From contig NZ_CP099960.1 of assembly GCF_024137865.1 (NCBI RefSeq), positions 620,001-684,000 on the forward strand: 64,000 nt of DNA. Direction: 5' to 3'. Every line of letters begins with the position of its first letter. The first letter of the stretch is position 1. Below the pieces are notes generated by a model that saw only the letters and a program-made list of their open reading frames with translations, ran no database searches and was not told the origin of the DNA. This document shows positions 41,912 to 52,178 of this stretch, in pieces. The position numbers were made by a program, and so were the translations under genes. Source of the stretch: Moraxella sp. FZFQ2102. GTDB lineage: Bacteria > Pseudomonadota > Gammaproteobacteria > Pseudomonadales > Moraxellaceae.

Positions 41912-41957
41912 TGCTAAGCTTAAACTTTAGTCCTTAAACCTTAGTCTAAGCTTAGCA
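41912..41957. other. 11-bp perfect inverted repeat between gph and comM
   Basis: TGCTAAGCTTA and TAAGCTTAGCA flank a 24-nt region that holds two copies of CTTAGTC/CTTTAGTC. There is no T-run. Probable shared 3' end structure for converging genes. Confidence 0.6.
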
Positions 41958-41971
41958 ATATCAGCCAAGCC

Positions 41972-43477
41972 TTAGCGATAACTCAACGCTTCAGCAATGT
42001 GTGCTGTGCCGATCTGCTCGCTGCCTGCCAAATCCGCAATGGTGCGCGCCACGCGCAAGATGCGATGATAGCTGCGTGCCGATAGATTTAGGCGCGCGGT
42101 GGCGATTTTTAGCATTTGCTGTTCGGCATCGCCAAGCGTCGCCACTTGGTCAAGCTCTCTGGGGGTTAGCTCATAATTCGCCTTACCCTGTCGGCGGATG
42201 GCGATATTTCGCGCGGCGATCACGCGTGTGCGCACGGCACTGGACGGCTCACCTGTCGGGGCATTTTGTAGATCATCGATTGGCAAAGCTGGCACAGTGA
42301 TGTGCAGATCAATGCGGTCAAGCAAAGGACCTGAGAGTCTTTCTTGGTATTTTTTCACCTGCTCAGGACGGCAGACACAGCGGTTTGATGGATCGCCGTG
42401 ATAGCCACACGGGCATGGATTCATCGCTGCGATCAGCTGAAAATCAGCAGGGAATGACACTTGCGAATTGGCACGCGAGATGATGATTTCCTTAGCTTCG
42501 ATGGGTTGGCGCAAGGTTTCTAAAGTTTTTCGATCAAATTCTGGCAATTCATCCAAAAACACCGCGCCTTTATGTCCAAGCGAAATCTCCCCTGGTTTGG
42601 GTTTTGAGCCGCCGCCAACCAATGCCGCCGATGAAATGGTGTGATGAACCTGTCTAAATGGTCGCTCGCCAAAGCGGTGCGCCACGCCTGCGATGGAGTA
42701 GATGCTCGCCACTTCAAGCGCTTCTTCATCGGTCAAAGGCGGTAGAATACTCGGCAGGCGTGATGCCATCAAGGTCTTGCCAGAACCTGGTGAGCCTTTG
42801 AATAATAAGGAATGACCACCTGCCGCGGCGATCTCGAGCGCACGGCGTGCATGGTGCTGACCTTTGACATCAGCCAGATCAAGCGCATAGCTGACTTCAT
42901 CATCTTGGGTGGGAATATCGACGATGGGCAGCAGATCGGCAGGATTTTTATTGATCCCACTGACCACATCCAGATGGCGACACACCGCATCGAGTGTCGT
43001 TGCGGCAAGTACAGTCACGCCGCCGACTTTCACCGCTTCATGTGCATTGGCTGTGGGTGCGATCAGGGTGCGCTTGACCGTATCAGACTTAATCGCGCGT
43101 GCCACGGACAATGCCCCTGTGATGTCACGCAGCTCACCATTGAGCGCAAGCTCGCCGATGAATTCAAAGCCATCAAGCACCTTATCATCAATCTGACCAC
43201 TTGCCGCAAGTATCCCCATGGCAATCGGCAAATCAAGGCGCGCGCCATCTTTGGGCAAATCAGCTGGCGCAAGATTGATCGTCAAGCGGCGATTGGGAAA
43301 TTCAAAGCCAGAATTGATCAATGCCGAACGCACACGATCTTTACTCTCGCGCACCGACGCTTCGGGCAAGCCGACGATGATCAAGGCAGGCAATCCTTGG
43401 GATAAATGCACTTCGACCAGCACCTGCGGGGCATTTAGCCCAATGACCGAACGCGTATGAACTTTAGCAAATGACAT
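41972..43477 (-). CDS. comM: ComM/YifB family Mg-chelatase-like ATPase
   Basis: Hexameric helicase-like AAA+ ATPase that promotes branch migration during natural transformation. It has an N-terminal Lon-protease-like fold domain (GLPALIIVGLPEASVRESKDRV), the Walker A GSPGSGKTLMA, Walker B AVFLDELPEF and a cysteine cluster CPCGYHGDPSNRCVC. 501 residues. Moraxellaceae are often naturally competent, which fits. Confidence 0.95.
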   Translation of the reverse strand: MSFAKVHTRSVIGLNAPQVLVEVHLSQGLPALIIVGLPEASVRESKDRVRSALINSGFEFPNRRLTINLAPADLPKDGARLDLPIAMGILAASGQIDDKVLDGFEFIGELALNGELRDITGALSVARAIKSDTVKRTLIAPTANAHEAVKVGGVTVLAATTLDAVCRHLDVVSGINKNPADLLPIVDIPTQDDEVSYALDLADVKGQHHARRALEIAAAGGHSLLFKGSPGSGKTLMASRLPSILPPLTDEEALEVASIYSIAGVAHRFGERPFRQVHHTISSAALVGGGSKPKPGEISLGHKGAVFLDELPEFDRKTLETLRQPIEAKEIIISRANSQVSFPADFQLIAAMNPCPCGYHGDPSNRCVCRPEQVKKYQERLSGPLLDRIDLHITVPALPIDDLQNAPTGEPSSAVRTRVIAARNIAIRRQGKANYELTPRELDQVATLGDAEQQMLKIATARLNLSARSYHRILRVARTIADLAGSEQIGTAHIAEALSYR

Positions 43478-43559
43478 GAAAATCCTTATAAATCATGGCA
43501 GAGTCAGGCTTTTTCATATCATTTACGGTTAATTTACCTTCATCTGCCATACAGATATG

Positions 43560-46424
43560 CTAATCAGGCTGTACCGTCACCAAGACGCGAATGCTGTCAG
43601 GCACTAATGATAAGCTGCCCAAGGCGTCAAGCCCTTGTTCTTTGCGCTTAACCAGTGCGGCGATTTCATCATCGCGCACATTAGGATTGATGGCTTGTAG
43701 ACGCGTTAGGCGACCGATTTCTTTATCCATGTACTCGCCAAATGCCGACGCTGCCGCTGTACTGATGGCGGTCAGCTGCTCAGCGGCGATACGCTTGGCA
43801 TCTTGGGCGCGAGTATCGATCACCGCCGCGCGTGCTTTGGTGACTTGGCGAGCGCGCGCTTTATCCAAGCGATCAACCAGCGGCATGATTTTTTCGCTGG
43901 TAGCGACTTTGCTTAGGTCATCACCGCGCTCACTTAAGAATACGCGCAGGCTTTGCTGTGGCAGATAAGCGGCGAGATTTAGCGACTTAGCAGCGATGAC
44001 TTCGATGCGAAATTGACTCTCGACAAGCAACATACCTTTTGGCAAGGCGGCGGATTTTAGCAGTGCTACTTGAGTATTGCCAAATGTCCCTGACAAAATC
44101 ATCTCAAGCACCGCCTGCACCAGTGGATGCTCATAAGTCATGTATTCCATATCTTCGCGAGCAAGGGCTTGGGTGCGATCAAAGGTTAAAGTCATGCCAT
44201 CTTCGTCCAGTGGTAAGCTTTCGATGCCTTCGATATCCACTTCTGATGCATCAATCGGATGGATAATCCACGAACCATCACGCTGAATACTATAATCCAT
44301 GCCGACCGCCGTCAGATAGCGATCAAGAAACACAGGCAATAGCTTATTATTATCAAGCTCATGCATTGCCGTCTCGATGCGACTTGCGACATTCGGACGG
44401 CAAGAATTATACTCAAGCAAGCGATCACGACCTTGCTGCAGCTCATCTTCTAGCTGTCCGCGATATACCGACGCATCAGCGATCAGCTCAATCATCGCCG
44501 TGCGATTGTCTTCGGTTTCCGCCCCTTCTAATAAAGGCTTAAGCTCAGCGATATAAGCTTCTTGCACCGATTGTGCCGTTGGGCTGATGTGATTGAAAAT
44601 GTTTAACGCGCCATCGTACCAGTTGTACAGTCGCTCTTGGGCAGTCCCCATGACAAATGGCACATGCAAGCGGATTTGGGCGACTTGTCCGATGCGATCA
44701 AGGCGACCGATGCGCTGCTCAAGCGTATCAGGATTGGCAGGCAAATCAAACAACACCAAATCTTGGACAAACTGAAAATTACGACCTTCTGAACCAATCT
44801 CAGAACACAGCAAAATCTGCGCCCCTGCATCATCGGCAAAATATGCCGCCGCTTGGTCGCGCTCAAGCAGGCTCATCTGCTCGGTAAAAATTGCCGTCTT
44901 AATGCCCGCGTGCAAGCGCAGCACCGCTTCTAGGCTCTCAATCGTCGCACCACTGCGCGCGATCAGCAGTACTTTTTTATATTTCAAATCATCGCGCAAT
45001 AGATTGATCAGCCATGACACACGCGGATCGGTCTCAAGCCATGCGCCATCGGGATAATTCTCTTCGCCCCACAGTTGTTCGCGCAGCTTGCCATCGGTGT
45101 AGTGCGTGCCTTTCCACGCATCAGGCAGTGGTAGCGGATAAGGGATACTGGTGCGCCCATGAAAGCCCTGCACGCTATCACGCGTATTGCGAAACAGCAC
45201 ACGGCCTGTACCATGACGGTCAAGTAGCTCATTAATCACATGGGTACGCAGTCGCTCATTGGCATTGATATCAGCAAGCTCAGGTTCATCAAAGCCCAAT
45301 AAGCCTGCCACGGCACGGATTTGTTTTTCGGATAATTCTTGACCATCGATTAACAAGGTTGCCACCATCGCTACATCAGCAAAGGCATCTTGTGCCGCGA
45401 TAAAATCGTCCAAATCATCAAAGCGATGCGGATCAAGCAATCTTAAGCGCGCAAAATGACTCTCCACGCCAAGCTGCTCAGGCGTTGCGGTCAAGAGCAG
45501 TACGCCTGCGGTCGCCGCAGCAAAATCCGCCACCAGCTCATATTTATCATTACCACCTTGATCAGCATCCCACTGCAAGTGATGCGCTTCATCGACGACC
45601 AATAGATCAAAGCCTGCTGCATAAGCCTGCTCGTACAGATCATGATGGTCAAGCAATAAATCAATGCCTGCAATGATGAATTGCTCGGTCAAAAAGACAT
45701 TCTGATCAGGATTATGTTCTTTGATCGATGCGGTGCGCACCAGGTCAAATAAAGCAAAATCAAGGTTAAAGCGGCGTTTGAGCTCGATCATCCATTGGTA
45801 CTGCAAGCTGTCTGGCACAAGCACCAGCACGCGCGAGACTTTACCGGTCAAGATCTGCTGATGCATGATCAGACCTGCTTCGATGGTCTTGCCCAGTCCT
45901 ACTTCGTCCGCCAACAGCACTCGTGGCGATAGACGCTTGCCCACTTCATGCGCGATATACAGCTGATGCTTGATGATGTCCACGCGCGCACCGATCAGAC
46001 CACGCAGCGGATGACGGCTAAGCATGGCATTGATGCGCAAGGCATCTTGGCGCAGCTCATACCAGTCTGCCCCTTCGATGCGACCAGCCAGCAGTCGCTC
46101 TAGTGGCTTAGCAAGTGAGATATTCGCCGCCAAGCGCGTCTCCATCAGGCTTTTGCCACAAGTGAGATGATAGCGCATCACACCGCCGACATCTTCACAG
46201 CTTGCCACGGTAAAGCAGTTGCCATCTTGGTCGCTGATCTCATCACCGACAGAAAAGACGACGCGCGACAGCAGTGCCGATGCTTTGGCATAGACGCGCG
46301 TTTCTTCACTTTGGGGGAAAAGAATGTGAACGCAGCGTTCATCGACATTGATGACGACGCCTAGCCCAAGATTGCTTTCGCTGTCTGATAAATAACGCTG
46401 ACCGATGGCAAAATTTTCACTCAT
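43560..46424 (-). CDS. rapA: RNA polymerase-associated helicase RapA
   Basis: Swi2/Snf2 ATPase that recycles RNA polymerase. The Tudor-like N-terminal part is followed by Walker A LADEVGLGKTIEAGLI, the DEAH box VVDEAHHL, the LTATP motif and motif VI QRIGRLDRIGQ. The start at 46424 (MSENFAIGQRYLS) fits the family; the longer frame to 46493 does not. 954 residues, close to E. coli RapA. It lies 82 bp before comM on the same strand. Confidence 0.95.
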   Translation of the reverse strand: MSENFAIGQRYLSDSESNLGLGVVINVDERCVHILFPQSEETRVYAKASALLSRVVFSVGDEISDQDGNCFTVASCEDVGGVMRYHLTCGKSLMETRLAANISLAKPLERLLAGRIEGADWYELRQDALRINAMLSRHPLRGLIGARVDIIKHQLYIAHEVGKRLSPRVLLADEVGLGKTIEAGLIMHQQILTGKVSRVLVLVPDSLQYQWMIELKRRFNLDFALFDLVRTASIKEHNPDQNVFLTEQFIIAGIDLLLDHHDLYEQAYAAGFDLLVVDEAHHLQWDADQGGNDKYELVADFAAATAGVLLLTATPEQLGVESHFARLRLLDPHRFDDLDDFIAAQDAFADVAMVATLLIDGQELSEKQIRAVAGLLGFDEPELADINANERLRTHVINELLDRHGTGRVLFRNTRDSVQGFHGRTSIPYPLPLPDAWKGTHYTDGKLREQLWGEENYPDGAWLETDPRVSWLINLLRDDLKYKKVLLIARSGATIESLEAVLRLHAGIKTAIFTEQMSLLERDQAAAYFADDAGAQILLCSEIGSEGRNFQFVQDLVLFDLPANPDTLEQRIGRLDRIGQVAQIRLHVPFVMGTAQERLYNWYDGALNIFNHISPTAQSVQEAYIAELKPLLEGAETEDNRTAMIELIADASVYRGQLEDELQQGRDRLLEYNSCRPNVASRIETAMHELDNNKLLPVFLDRYLTAVGMDYSIQRDGSWIIHPIDASEVDIEGIESLPLDEDGMTLTFDRTQALAREDMEYMTYEHPLVQAVLEMILSGTFGNTQVALLKSAALPKGMLLVESQFRIEVIAAKSLNLAAYLPQQSLRVFLSERGDDLSKVATSEKIMPLVDRLDKARARQVTKARAAVIDTRAQDAKRIAAEQLTAISTAAASAFGEYMDKEIGRLTRLQAINPNVRDDEIAALVKRKEQGLDALGSLSLVPDSIRVLVTVQPD

Positions 46425-46668
46425 AAAAAAAACTCGATGATGATACTTTTTGTGATTTTTGTAGCTATATGGCGGGAGCAATTTCCCAATCAAACCTTAT
46501 ATTTTACTTGAGTTTGTGCTTTTTCGCATTAAATTTCTTTGGGCTTAGGCGAAATTTTATACATATTTTGGCGCAGTTATTCATCAAGGTGAAAAACTTT
46601 ATCAAAATTCATGCTACAATCACCAGCATCCTTTTATCGTTCATCATTGAGAAAAATTTAGGACAATT

Positions 46669-47610
46669 ATGAAAGCCGTATTTTTAGATGCAGGTACTTT
46701 TTCAAAAGAGCTGAGCCTGCCTGCTCCAGATGGCATCACAGACTATGTGGTCTATGACGCGACAAACAATGACACCGATCAGATCATCGAGCGCTGTCAA
46801 GATGCCCAAATCATCATCACCAATAAAGTATTGCTTACGCGCGATGTGATCAGCAAGCTGCCTGATCTGCGACTGATTCAACTGACCGCCACGGGCATGA
46901 ATAATGTCGATCAAGCAGCGTGCGAAGAATATGGCGTGGCGCTGTACAATGTCGCAGGCTATTCGGTGGCAAGCGTACCTGAGCATACCTTCATGCTGAT
47001 GCTGGCAGTGATGCGCGCAGGCAGCTATTATCATCGTGTGGCGACCGATGGCACTTGGCAGGCAGATGGCAGATTTTGTCTGCTGAATGAGCCAATTTTT
47101 GATCTTAACGGTCGTACGCTTGGCATCATTGGCGCAGGCAATATCGGGCGTCGTGTCGGTGAGATCGCCAAGGTTTTTGGCATGACGGTGCTGTATGCCG
47201 AACATCAAGACAAAGCACCAAGAAATGCTGATTACACCGCGTTTGATGAAGTCTTGGCAAATAGTGATATCATCAGTCTGCACTGCCCATTAACCGATGC
47301 CACCGCGCATCTGATTAATGGTCAGACGATCGCAAAAATGATAAAAAAACCCTTAATCATCAATGTCGCGCGCGGCGGCGTGGTCGATGGTGCAAGCATT
47401 GTTACAGCCGTACAAAATGGGCGGATTCTAGGCTATGCGTCCGATGTCTTTGAAAATGAGCCATTTGCTGATGATGAGCCACTGCTTAGCATCAAAGACC
47501 ATCCGCGCGTGCTATTTACACCGCACAATGCATGGGGCAGTCTTGCGGCACAATCTCGGCTGTGGGGGATTTTGTGTGAGCAGGTGAGCCATTTTATCCA
47601 ATCTCACTAA
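46669..47610 (+). CDS. hprA: D-2-hydroxyacid dehydrogenase (glycerate dehydrogenase-like)
   Basis: NAD-dependent dehydrogenase of the SerA/HprA family. The nucleotide motif is LGIIGAGNIGRRVGEIA, the catalytic Arg lies in NVARGGVVDG, the Glu in the DVFENEPF segment and the His in FTPHNAWGS. 313 residues. HprA (hydroxypyruvate reductase) is the closest subgroup, but substrate is not certain. Confidence 0.82.
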   Translation: MKAVFLDAGTFSKELSLPAPDGITDYVVYDATNNDTDQIIERCQDAQIIITNKVLLTRDVISKLPDLRLIQLTATGMNNVDQAACEEYGVALYNVAGYSVASVPEHTFMLMLAVMRAGSYYHRVATDGTWQADGRFCLLNEPIFDLNGRTLGIIGAGNIGRRVGEIAKVFGMTVLYAEHQDKAPRNADYTAFDEVLANSDIISLHCPLTDATAHLINGQTIAKMIKKPLIINVARGGVVDGASIVTAVQNGRILGYASDVFENEPFADDEPLLSIKDHPRVLFTPHNAWGSLAAQSRLWGILCEQVSHFIQSH

Positions 47611-47633
47611 GCTTTTTAAAATTTAACCCATAG

Positions 47634-47666
47634 AAAAATGCCCAAGTGGATCGCTTGGGCATTTTT
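47634..47666. terminator. bidirectional terminator between hprA and the TonB receptor
   Basis: AAAAATGCCCAAG and CTTGGGCATTTTT form a perfect 13-bp stem with a 7-nt loop, serving both converging genes. Confidence 0.92.
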
Positions 47667-47694
47667 GGTGGAGAAAAGTTTATAGATCACACAA

Positions 47695-49782
47695 TCAGAA
47701 AGTGTAATTCACCCCAACACGGAACTCACGACCGACCGCAGGCAGGCTCATGGCGGTGTGCGGACGATAATCGACATTGGTTAGGTTGTTGATGGCGAAA
47801 TTGACATTCATCTTGTCGTTATTATACGGCTTCCAGTTGGCATAGACATCCATCACTTGATAGCCGTCGCGCTCAGTTTGGTGATTGTCCGCCACAGGAT
47901 CGCTCATCCAATGTGTGCCTTTGGCATCTTCGACCACGCGATAATCCGCGCCGACTTCGACATTTGGCTCATCGAAGCGATAGGCAAGACCTGCTGTCCA
48001 AGTACGACCGACACGCGCACCGAATTCTTTATTGCTAAATGAAATCGGTGTCGCGACTCCATTACGACCTATAGTAACTTTATCGCTGTCAGTGAAGAAT
48101 TCTGGATTGCTCTCAGCGACGCCCAGACGCGCGGTAATATTCTTGGTCTTATAGCCTGCACCAAGCTCCCAGCCGTGGTTCTTGGCATGACCGACATTAT
48201 CGATGCCAGCATCACCATACACAGGATTGCCAAAGACATCGTGGCGCATTGCTTGCCCATTGGCAAGCAAGCCATCAATATCTTGCCAGTAGTAGCTACC
48301 ATTGACGAACCAGTTATTGCGGTTGTAGTTGAAGCCGATCTCGGTGTTTTTGGCGCGCTCTGCCTTGACATCATCAGCGATGGTGACATTACTGCCACCT
48401 GCCAATAGCGCATCAACCAAGCGCGGGCTACGTGTGGCGTAGTTGTGGTTAGCGCTTAGGCTCAGCTCTGGGGTCGCCTGCCAAATCACACCGACACTTG
48501 GGCTGAATCGACCATCCGACACTTCTTTACCATTGAGCGCAGTATAATCAAAATGATCAAAACGACCGCCGACAGTCAGCGTGACATCTTTGATGTCATG
48601 GATTGCTTCGACATAGACGCCTGTGTCAGTTTTTTCGGTGTTTTTGACGAAATTTGCACCATGACGGTTCGGCTCGATCTCTTGCTTGCGATAGTTCACG
48701 CCATATTTGACCAAAGTATCGCCAAACACATAGCTGTCGAAGTTGATATTCGCGCCTGTGGTTTTCACTTCAGTTTCGTTATAGCCTGTCACCGCGCCAT
48801 AGCTGCCTGTATCATCCACTGATTCGCGCTTGTTTTTCATCACATAGGCATTGGCGGTGACTTGATCGATAAAGCCGATGTTATTGCCTGTGTATTCTAA
48901 GTTGGTATTTTCTAGCGACAATTCACGATATTGTGGCTTTTGGCGATCGATGGTTAGGCGGCTGTTTTCTTCTGGGGTGAAGATGTCAAATTCTTCACGC
49001 ACATTGCGCACGCCTTTATTAGTATCATTAAAATGGCTCAGCACGAAGCGATGATCGCCCAAGGTTACGCCCGCCTTAGCCAGATAGCTTTCTTTGTCCA
49101 AAGCGCTTGATGGTACGGTATCACCGCCTAGGTAGTTTTTGTAGCCGCGACCTGCGGTGTAGTCGTTTTGTTCGACGCGATTACCACTGACCAAGAAGTC
49201 GAATGCGCCCACTTGACCGAACGCCGTCGCGCCATACGAATGCTCGTCATTGCTTGAGTAGCCGCCATTGATTTTCACACCCCAGTCCTTATCACTGCCC
49301 TGTAGCAGATCTTTGGCATCGACTGTCTTGGCGATGATCGCGCCATTGGTCGCACCGATACCTGCTGATGCACTGCCTGCGCCTTTTTGGACGCTGACGA
49401 TCTTGACTAGGCTAGGATCAAGGGTGAAGCGACCTTGATGGTATAAGATTTGGCTGTCGCTGTAAGCATTGTCCACCTTAACATCAATCGAGTTTTGACC
49501 CATGCCGCGGATACTGATGTACTGTGATGCGCCGTTACCATTGCCGAAATCGATCGCAGGTTCGCTTTTTAATAGACCGCGCAGATCCGTGGCAGTACTT
49601 TCGTCCTTTTCGCGCAGATTGACTACATTGGTTTGTACTTTTGTGCCTTGGCGGTCGATGACGATAGTCTCGCCTTCAAGCACGACACTTGGCTCAGCAG
49701 TTTGTGCTGTTTCGGCATAAGCATGGGCTGACATCACCGCGACGACAGCAAGACTTAGGGGTAGTTTTGCAAAAGTTTTCAT
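47695..49782 (-). CDS. fetA: TonB-dependent iron-siderophore receptor, FetA/FrpB/CopB family
   Basis: Outer-membrane receptor for ferric siderophores. The 695-residue protein has a signal peptide ending near HAYA, a plug domain with RGMGQNSIDVKVDNAYSDSQ and GAGSASAGIGATNGAI, and a 22-strand barrel ending GREFRVGVNYTF. Large parts match neisserial FetA/FrpB from memory, and the Moraxella member is known as CopB, an iron-regulated surface antigen. The start at 49782 has AAGGA upstream; the longer frame to 49842 is rejected. A Fur-like site lies about 150 bp upstream. Confidence 0.92.
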   Translation of the reverse strand: MKTFAKLPLSLAVVAVMSAHAYAETAQTAEPSVVLEGETIVIDRQGTKVQTNVVNLREKDESTATDLRGLLKSEPAIDFGNGNGASQYISIRGMGQNSIDVKVDNAYSDSQILYHQGRFTLDPSLVKIVSVQKGAGSASAGIGATNGAIIAKTVDAKDLLQGSDKDWGVKINGGYSSNDEHSYGATAFGQVGAFDFLVSGNRVEQNDYTAGRGYKNYLGGDTVPSSALDKESYLAKAGVTLGDHRFVLSHFNDTNKGVRNVREEFDIFTPEENSRLTIDRQKPQYRELSLENTNLEYTGNNIGFIDQVTANAYVMKNKRESVDDTGSYGAVTGYNETEVKTTGANINFDSYVFGDTLVKYGVNYRKQEIEPNRHGANFVKNTEKTDTGVYVEAIHDIKDVTLTVGGRFDHFDYTALNGKEVSDGRFSPSVGVIWQATPELSLSANHNYATRSPRLVDALLAGGSNVTIADDVKAERAKNTEIGFNYNRNNWFVNGSYYWQDIDGLLANGQAMRHDVFGNPVYGDAGIDNVGHAKNHGWELGAGYKTKNITARLGVAESNPEFFTDSDKVTIGRNGVATPISFSNKEFGARVGRTWTAGLAYRFDEPNVEVGADYRVVEDAKGTHWMSDPVADNHQTERDGYQVMDVYANWKPYNNDKMNVNFAINNLTNVDYRPHTAMSLPAVGREFRVGVNYTF

Positions 49783-49931
49783 AGTATTCCTTATCAATGT
49801 CTGGTAGCACACTGTGGTTATCGCCATACAAATCGTCCGCAAAACCCAAAAAGCGGATTGTTACACAAAGCATGATTTGTATGATCTTGGTAACGCTACG
49901 GCAGGGAATTTTATCAGAATAATTTTCTTTT

Positions 49932-49950
49932 GTAAATGATAATTGCTATT
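49932..49950 (-). promoter_or_regulatory. probable Fur box of the TonB receptor gene
   Basis: Matches the 19-bp Fur consensus at about 13 positions, with the core ATGATAAT intact and a second TATTAT half beside it. Its place 150 bp before an iron-receptor gene supports it. Confidence 0.6.
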
Positions 49951-50007
49951 ATTTGATAAAATAAATGGGAATTATTTGTATTTGTAGTTAGTTTTTGATT
50001 ACGGTTT

Positions 50008-50113
50008 TATGGTCGTATAAAAGCAAAATAAGGTTAGGCGGCAAGCCCACGATAGTACAGGTAGTACAGCAAGACGAGTGGGCGCAGCATGATTTTGAAT
50101 TTTATAGACCATA
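50008..50113. repeat. 106-bp palindromic element, family A copy 2
   Basis: Starts TATGGTC (50008-50014) and ends GACCATA (50107-50113). Compared with copy 1 at 28060, the A to G change in the left end is matched by T to C in the right end, which keeps base pairing. Lies between the ferredoxin terminator and the Fur-regulated promoter region. Confidence 0.82.
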
Positions 50114-50119
50114 GATGAT

Positions 50120-50148
50120 AAAAAATCCACCGTGTGATGGGTGGATTT
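50120..50148 (-). terminator. terminator of the yegQ-ferredoxin pair
   Basis: AAATCCACC pairs with GGTGGATTT; on the minus strand the stem is followed by six T. Confidence 0.85.
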
Positions 50149-50164
50149 GAGTAGGATAAACAAA

Positions 50165-50425
<261 letters not shown>

Positions 50426-50474
50426 TTAGCGTCTTTTATTTATTCGAGTTACATACGATCGCCTCATTCATCAC

Positions 50475-51911
50475 TCACGTATAAATCGCCTCACTCACAC
50501 TTTTCATCACCAAGGCGAATTTTAGCACTTCATGATCCATATCCTTGAACGGATTGGCGATTTGGCAAATCCAACCAGAACCAAGCGCGCCATCGATTGA
50601 CTCGCCTTTTTTGTCCCACATCTCGGTGAGTGTGTAGGTGATATTGCCTTTTGGTGTCATGATTTCGATGGTATCGCCAACCATCAGCTTGTTTTTGACT
50701 TCTAGCGTGAGACGCTCATCACTGATAGTAGAGACTTCGGCGACGAACTGCTGATGGTCGGTCTTGGATGAGCCGTACTCGTAGTTTTGGTAGTCACTGT
50801 GTACATGACGGCGCAAGAAGCCTTCGGTATAGCCACGGTTGGCAAGCCCATCCAGTGCAGTGATGAGACTTGTGTCAAATGGCTTGCCCGCCACCGCATC
50901 ATCAATGGCACGGCGATAGACTTGAGCAGTGCGTGCCACATAGTAGTGCGACTTGGTACGCCCTTCGATCTTGAGTGAATGCACGCCCATATTGACCAGA
51001 TCAGGCACAAGCTCCACCGCACGCAAATCCTTGGAGTTCATGATATAAGTACCATGCTCATCTTCATACATCGCCATCAGCTCGCCTGGGCGACCCTGCT
51101 CTTCGATCAGTACCACTTCATCGCTTGGCTGTTCGACATAGTCATCACCCATCACCATATCACCGTTTAGATTCACGGTGCCGATGGCATTACTATCGGT
51201 AGCTTGATTTGGCACAAAGACTTGAGCGGTGTCCGTGCTTTGGGTGACTGGCACGATGTCGCCAGTTTCATTTTCGGTGGCTTTGTAGGTGTTGTACGAC
51301 CAGCGGCAGGCATTGGTGCAGGTGCCTTGATTGGCATCTCGTTTATTGATATAGCCAGATAACAGACAGCGACCCGAATACGCCATGCACAATGCGCCAT
51401 GGACGAATACTTCGATTTCCATATCAGGCACTTCAGCGATGATCTGCTCAATCTCCTTCATCGATAGCTCACGGCTGACGATGACACGGCTAACACCCAT
51501 TTGTTTCCAAAACTTCACCGTCGCCCAGTTCACCGCATTGGCCTGTACCGACAGATGAATCGCCTGCTCAGGGAAAGCTTCACGCACCATCATAATCATG
51601 CCAGCATCCGACATGATGAGCGCATCTGGCTTCATCTCAATCACAGGGCGGATGTCTTCGATAAAGGTCTTAAGCTTAGCATTATGCGCTTGGATATTGA
51701 CCACCACATAAAACTGCTTACCCAAGCTGTGCGCATACTCGATGCCACGGCGTAGGTTATCTTCATCAAAGTCGTTATTACGCACACGCAAGCTATAGCG
51801 TGCCTGCCCTGCATAGACAGCATCCGCACCATAGGCGAAGGCGTATTGCATATTTTTGAATGTCCCTGCTGGGCAAAGTAGTTCGGCTTTTTTGGTGGTT
51901 TGGCTTGTCAT
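50475..51911 (-). CDS. trhP: tRNA uridine-34 hydroxylase YegQ/TrhP (peptidase U32 family)
   Basis: U32-family protein; the E. coli homologue makes 5-hydroxyuridine at the wobble position of tRNAs using prephenate. The start ELLCPAGTFKNMQYAFAYGADAVY is typical. Iron-sulfur cysteines lie in HGALCMAYSGRCLLSGYIN and in the following GTCTNACRW; KIEGRTKSHYYVA is another conserved block. 478 residues. The ferredoxin gene behind it could supply electrons (inference). Confidence 0.9.
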   Translation of the reverse strand: MTSQTTKKAELLCPAGTFKNMQYAFAYGADAVYAGQARYSLRVRNNDFDEDNLRRGIEYAHSLGKQFYVVVNIQAHNAKLKTFIEDIRPVIEMKPDALIMSDAGMIMMVREAFPEQAIHLSVQANAVNWATVKFWKQMGVSRVIVSRELSMKEIEQIIAEVPDMEIEVFVHGALCMAYSGRCLLSGYINKRDANQGTCTNACRWSYNTYKATENETGDIVPVTQSTDTAQVFVPNQATDSNAIGTVNLNGDMVMGDDYVEQPSDEVVLIEEQGRPGELMAMYEDEHGTYIMNSKDLRAVELVPDLVNMGVHSLKIEGRTKSHYYVARTAQVYRRAIDDAVAGKPFDTSLITALDGLANRGYTEGFLRRHVHSDYQNYEYGSSKTDHQQFVAEVSTISDERLTLEVKNKLMVGDTIEIMTPKGNITYTLTEMWDKKGESIDGALGSGWICQIANPFKDMDHEVLKFALVMKSVSEAIYT

Positions 51912-52178
51912 GAATCTGCTCTGTGTAAAATTTGCAAAAAATTGCTTTTATTATAGCAAATTTTTTGGCAAATCACCAAAAATTCCGAGTGCAGCGGTTG
52001 GAATTGTACGAAAATCTGATTTGCATCATTGATTGGGTGTCAAATCATTTGATGATGGCTGCAAGAAGGTGTTGCAAATTATTGGTTGATTTTTAATCTT
52101 AGGAAAATTTTAAGGGCGTATCATGTACGCCCTTTGGTTGTTAATTGGATTGATTTTTAATAATTACAAATAATCATT
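51912..52178. other. gap between the LLM gene and yegQ
   Basis: 267 bp without a gene. It contains the hairpin at 52112 and the yegQ promoter region; otherwise AT-rich. Confidence 0.4.
52112..52134 (-). terminator. hairpin after the LLM oxidoreductase gene
   Basis: AAGGGCGTA pairs with TACGCCCTT over a 5-nt loop. The following minus-strand sequence TTAAAATTTT is a weak U-tract. Confidence 0.55.

Noticed and set aside
42812..43405. Plus-strand frame of 197 codons inside comM
   Set aside because: Antisense shadow of a strongly conserved gene.
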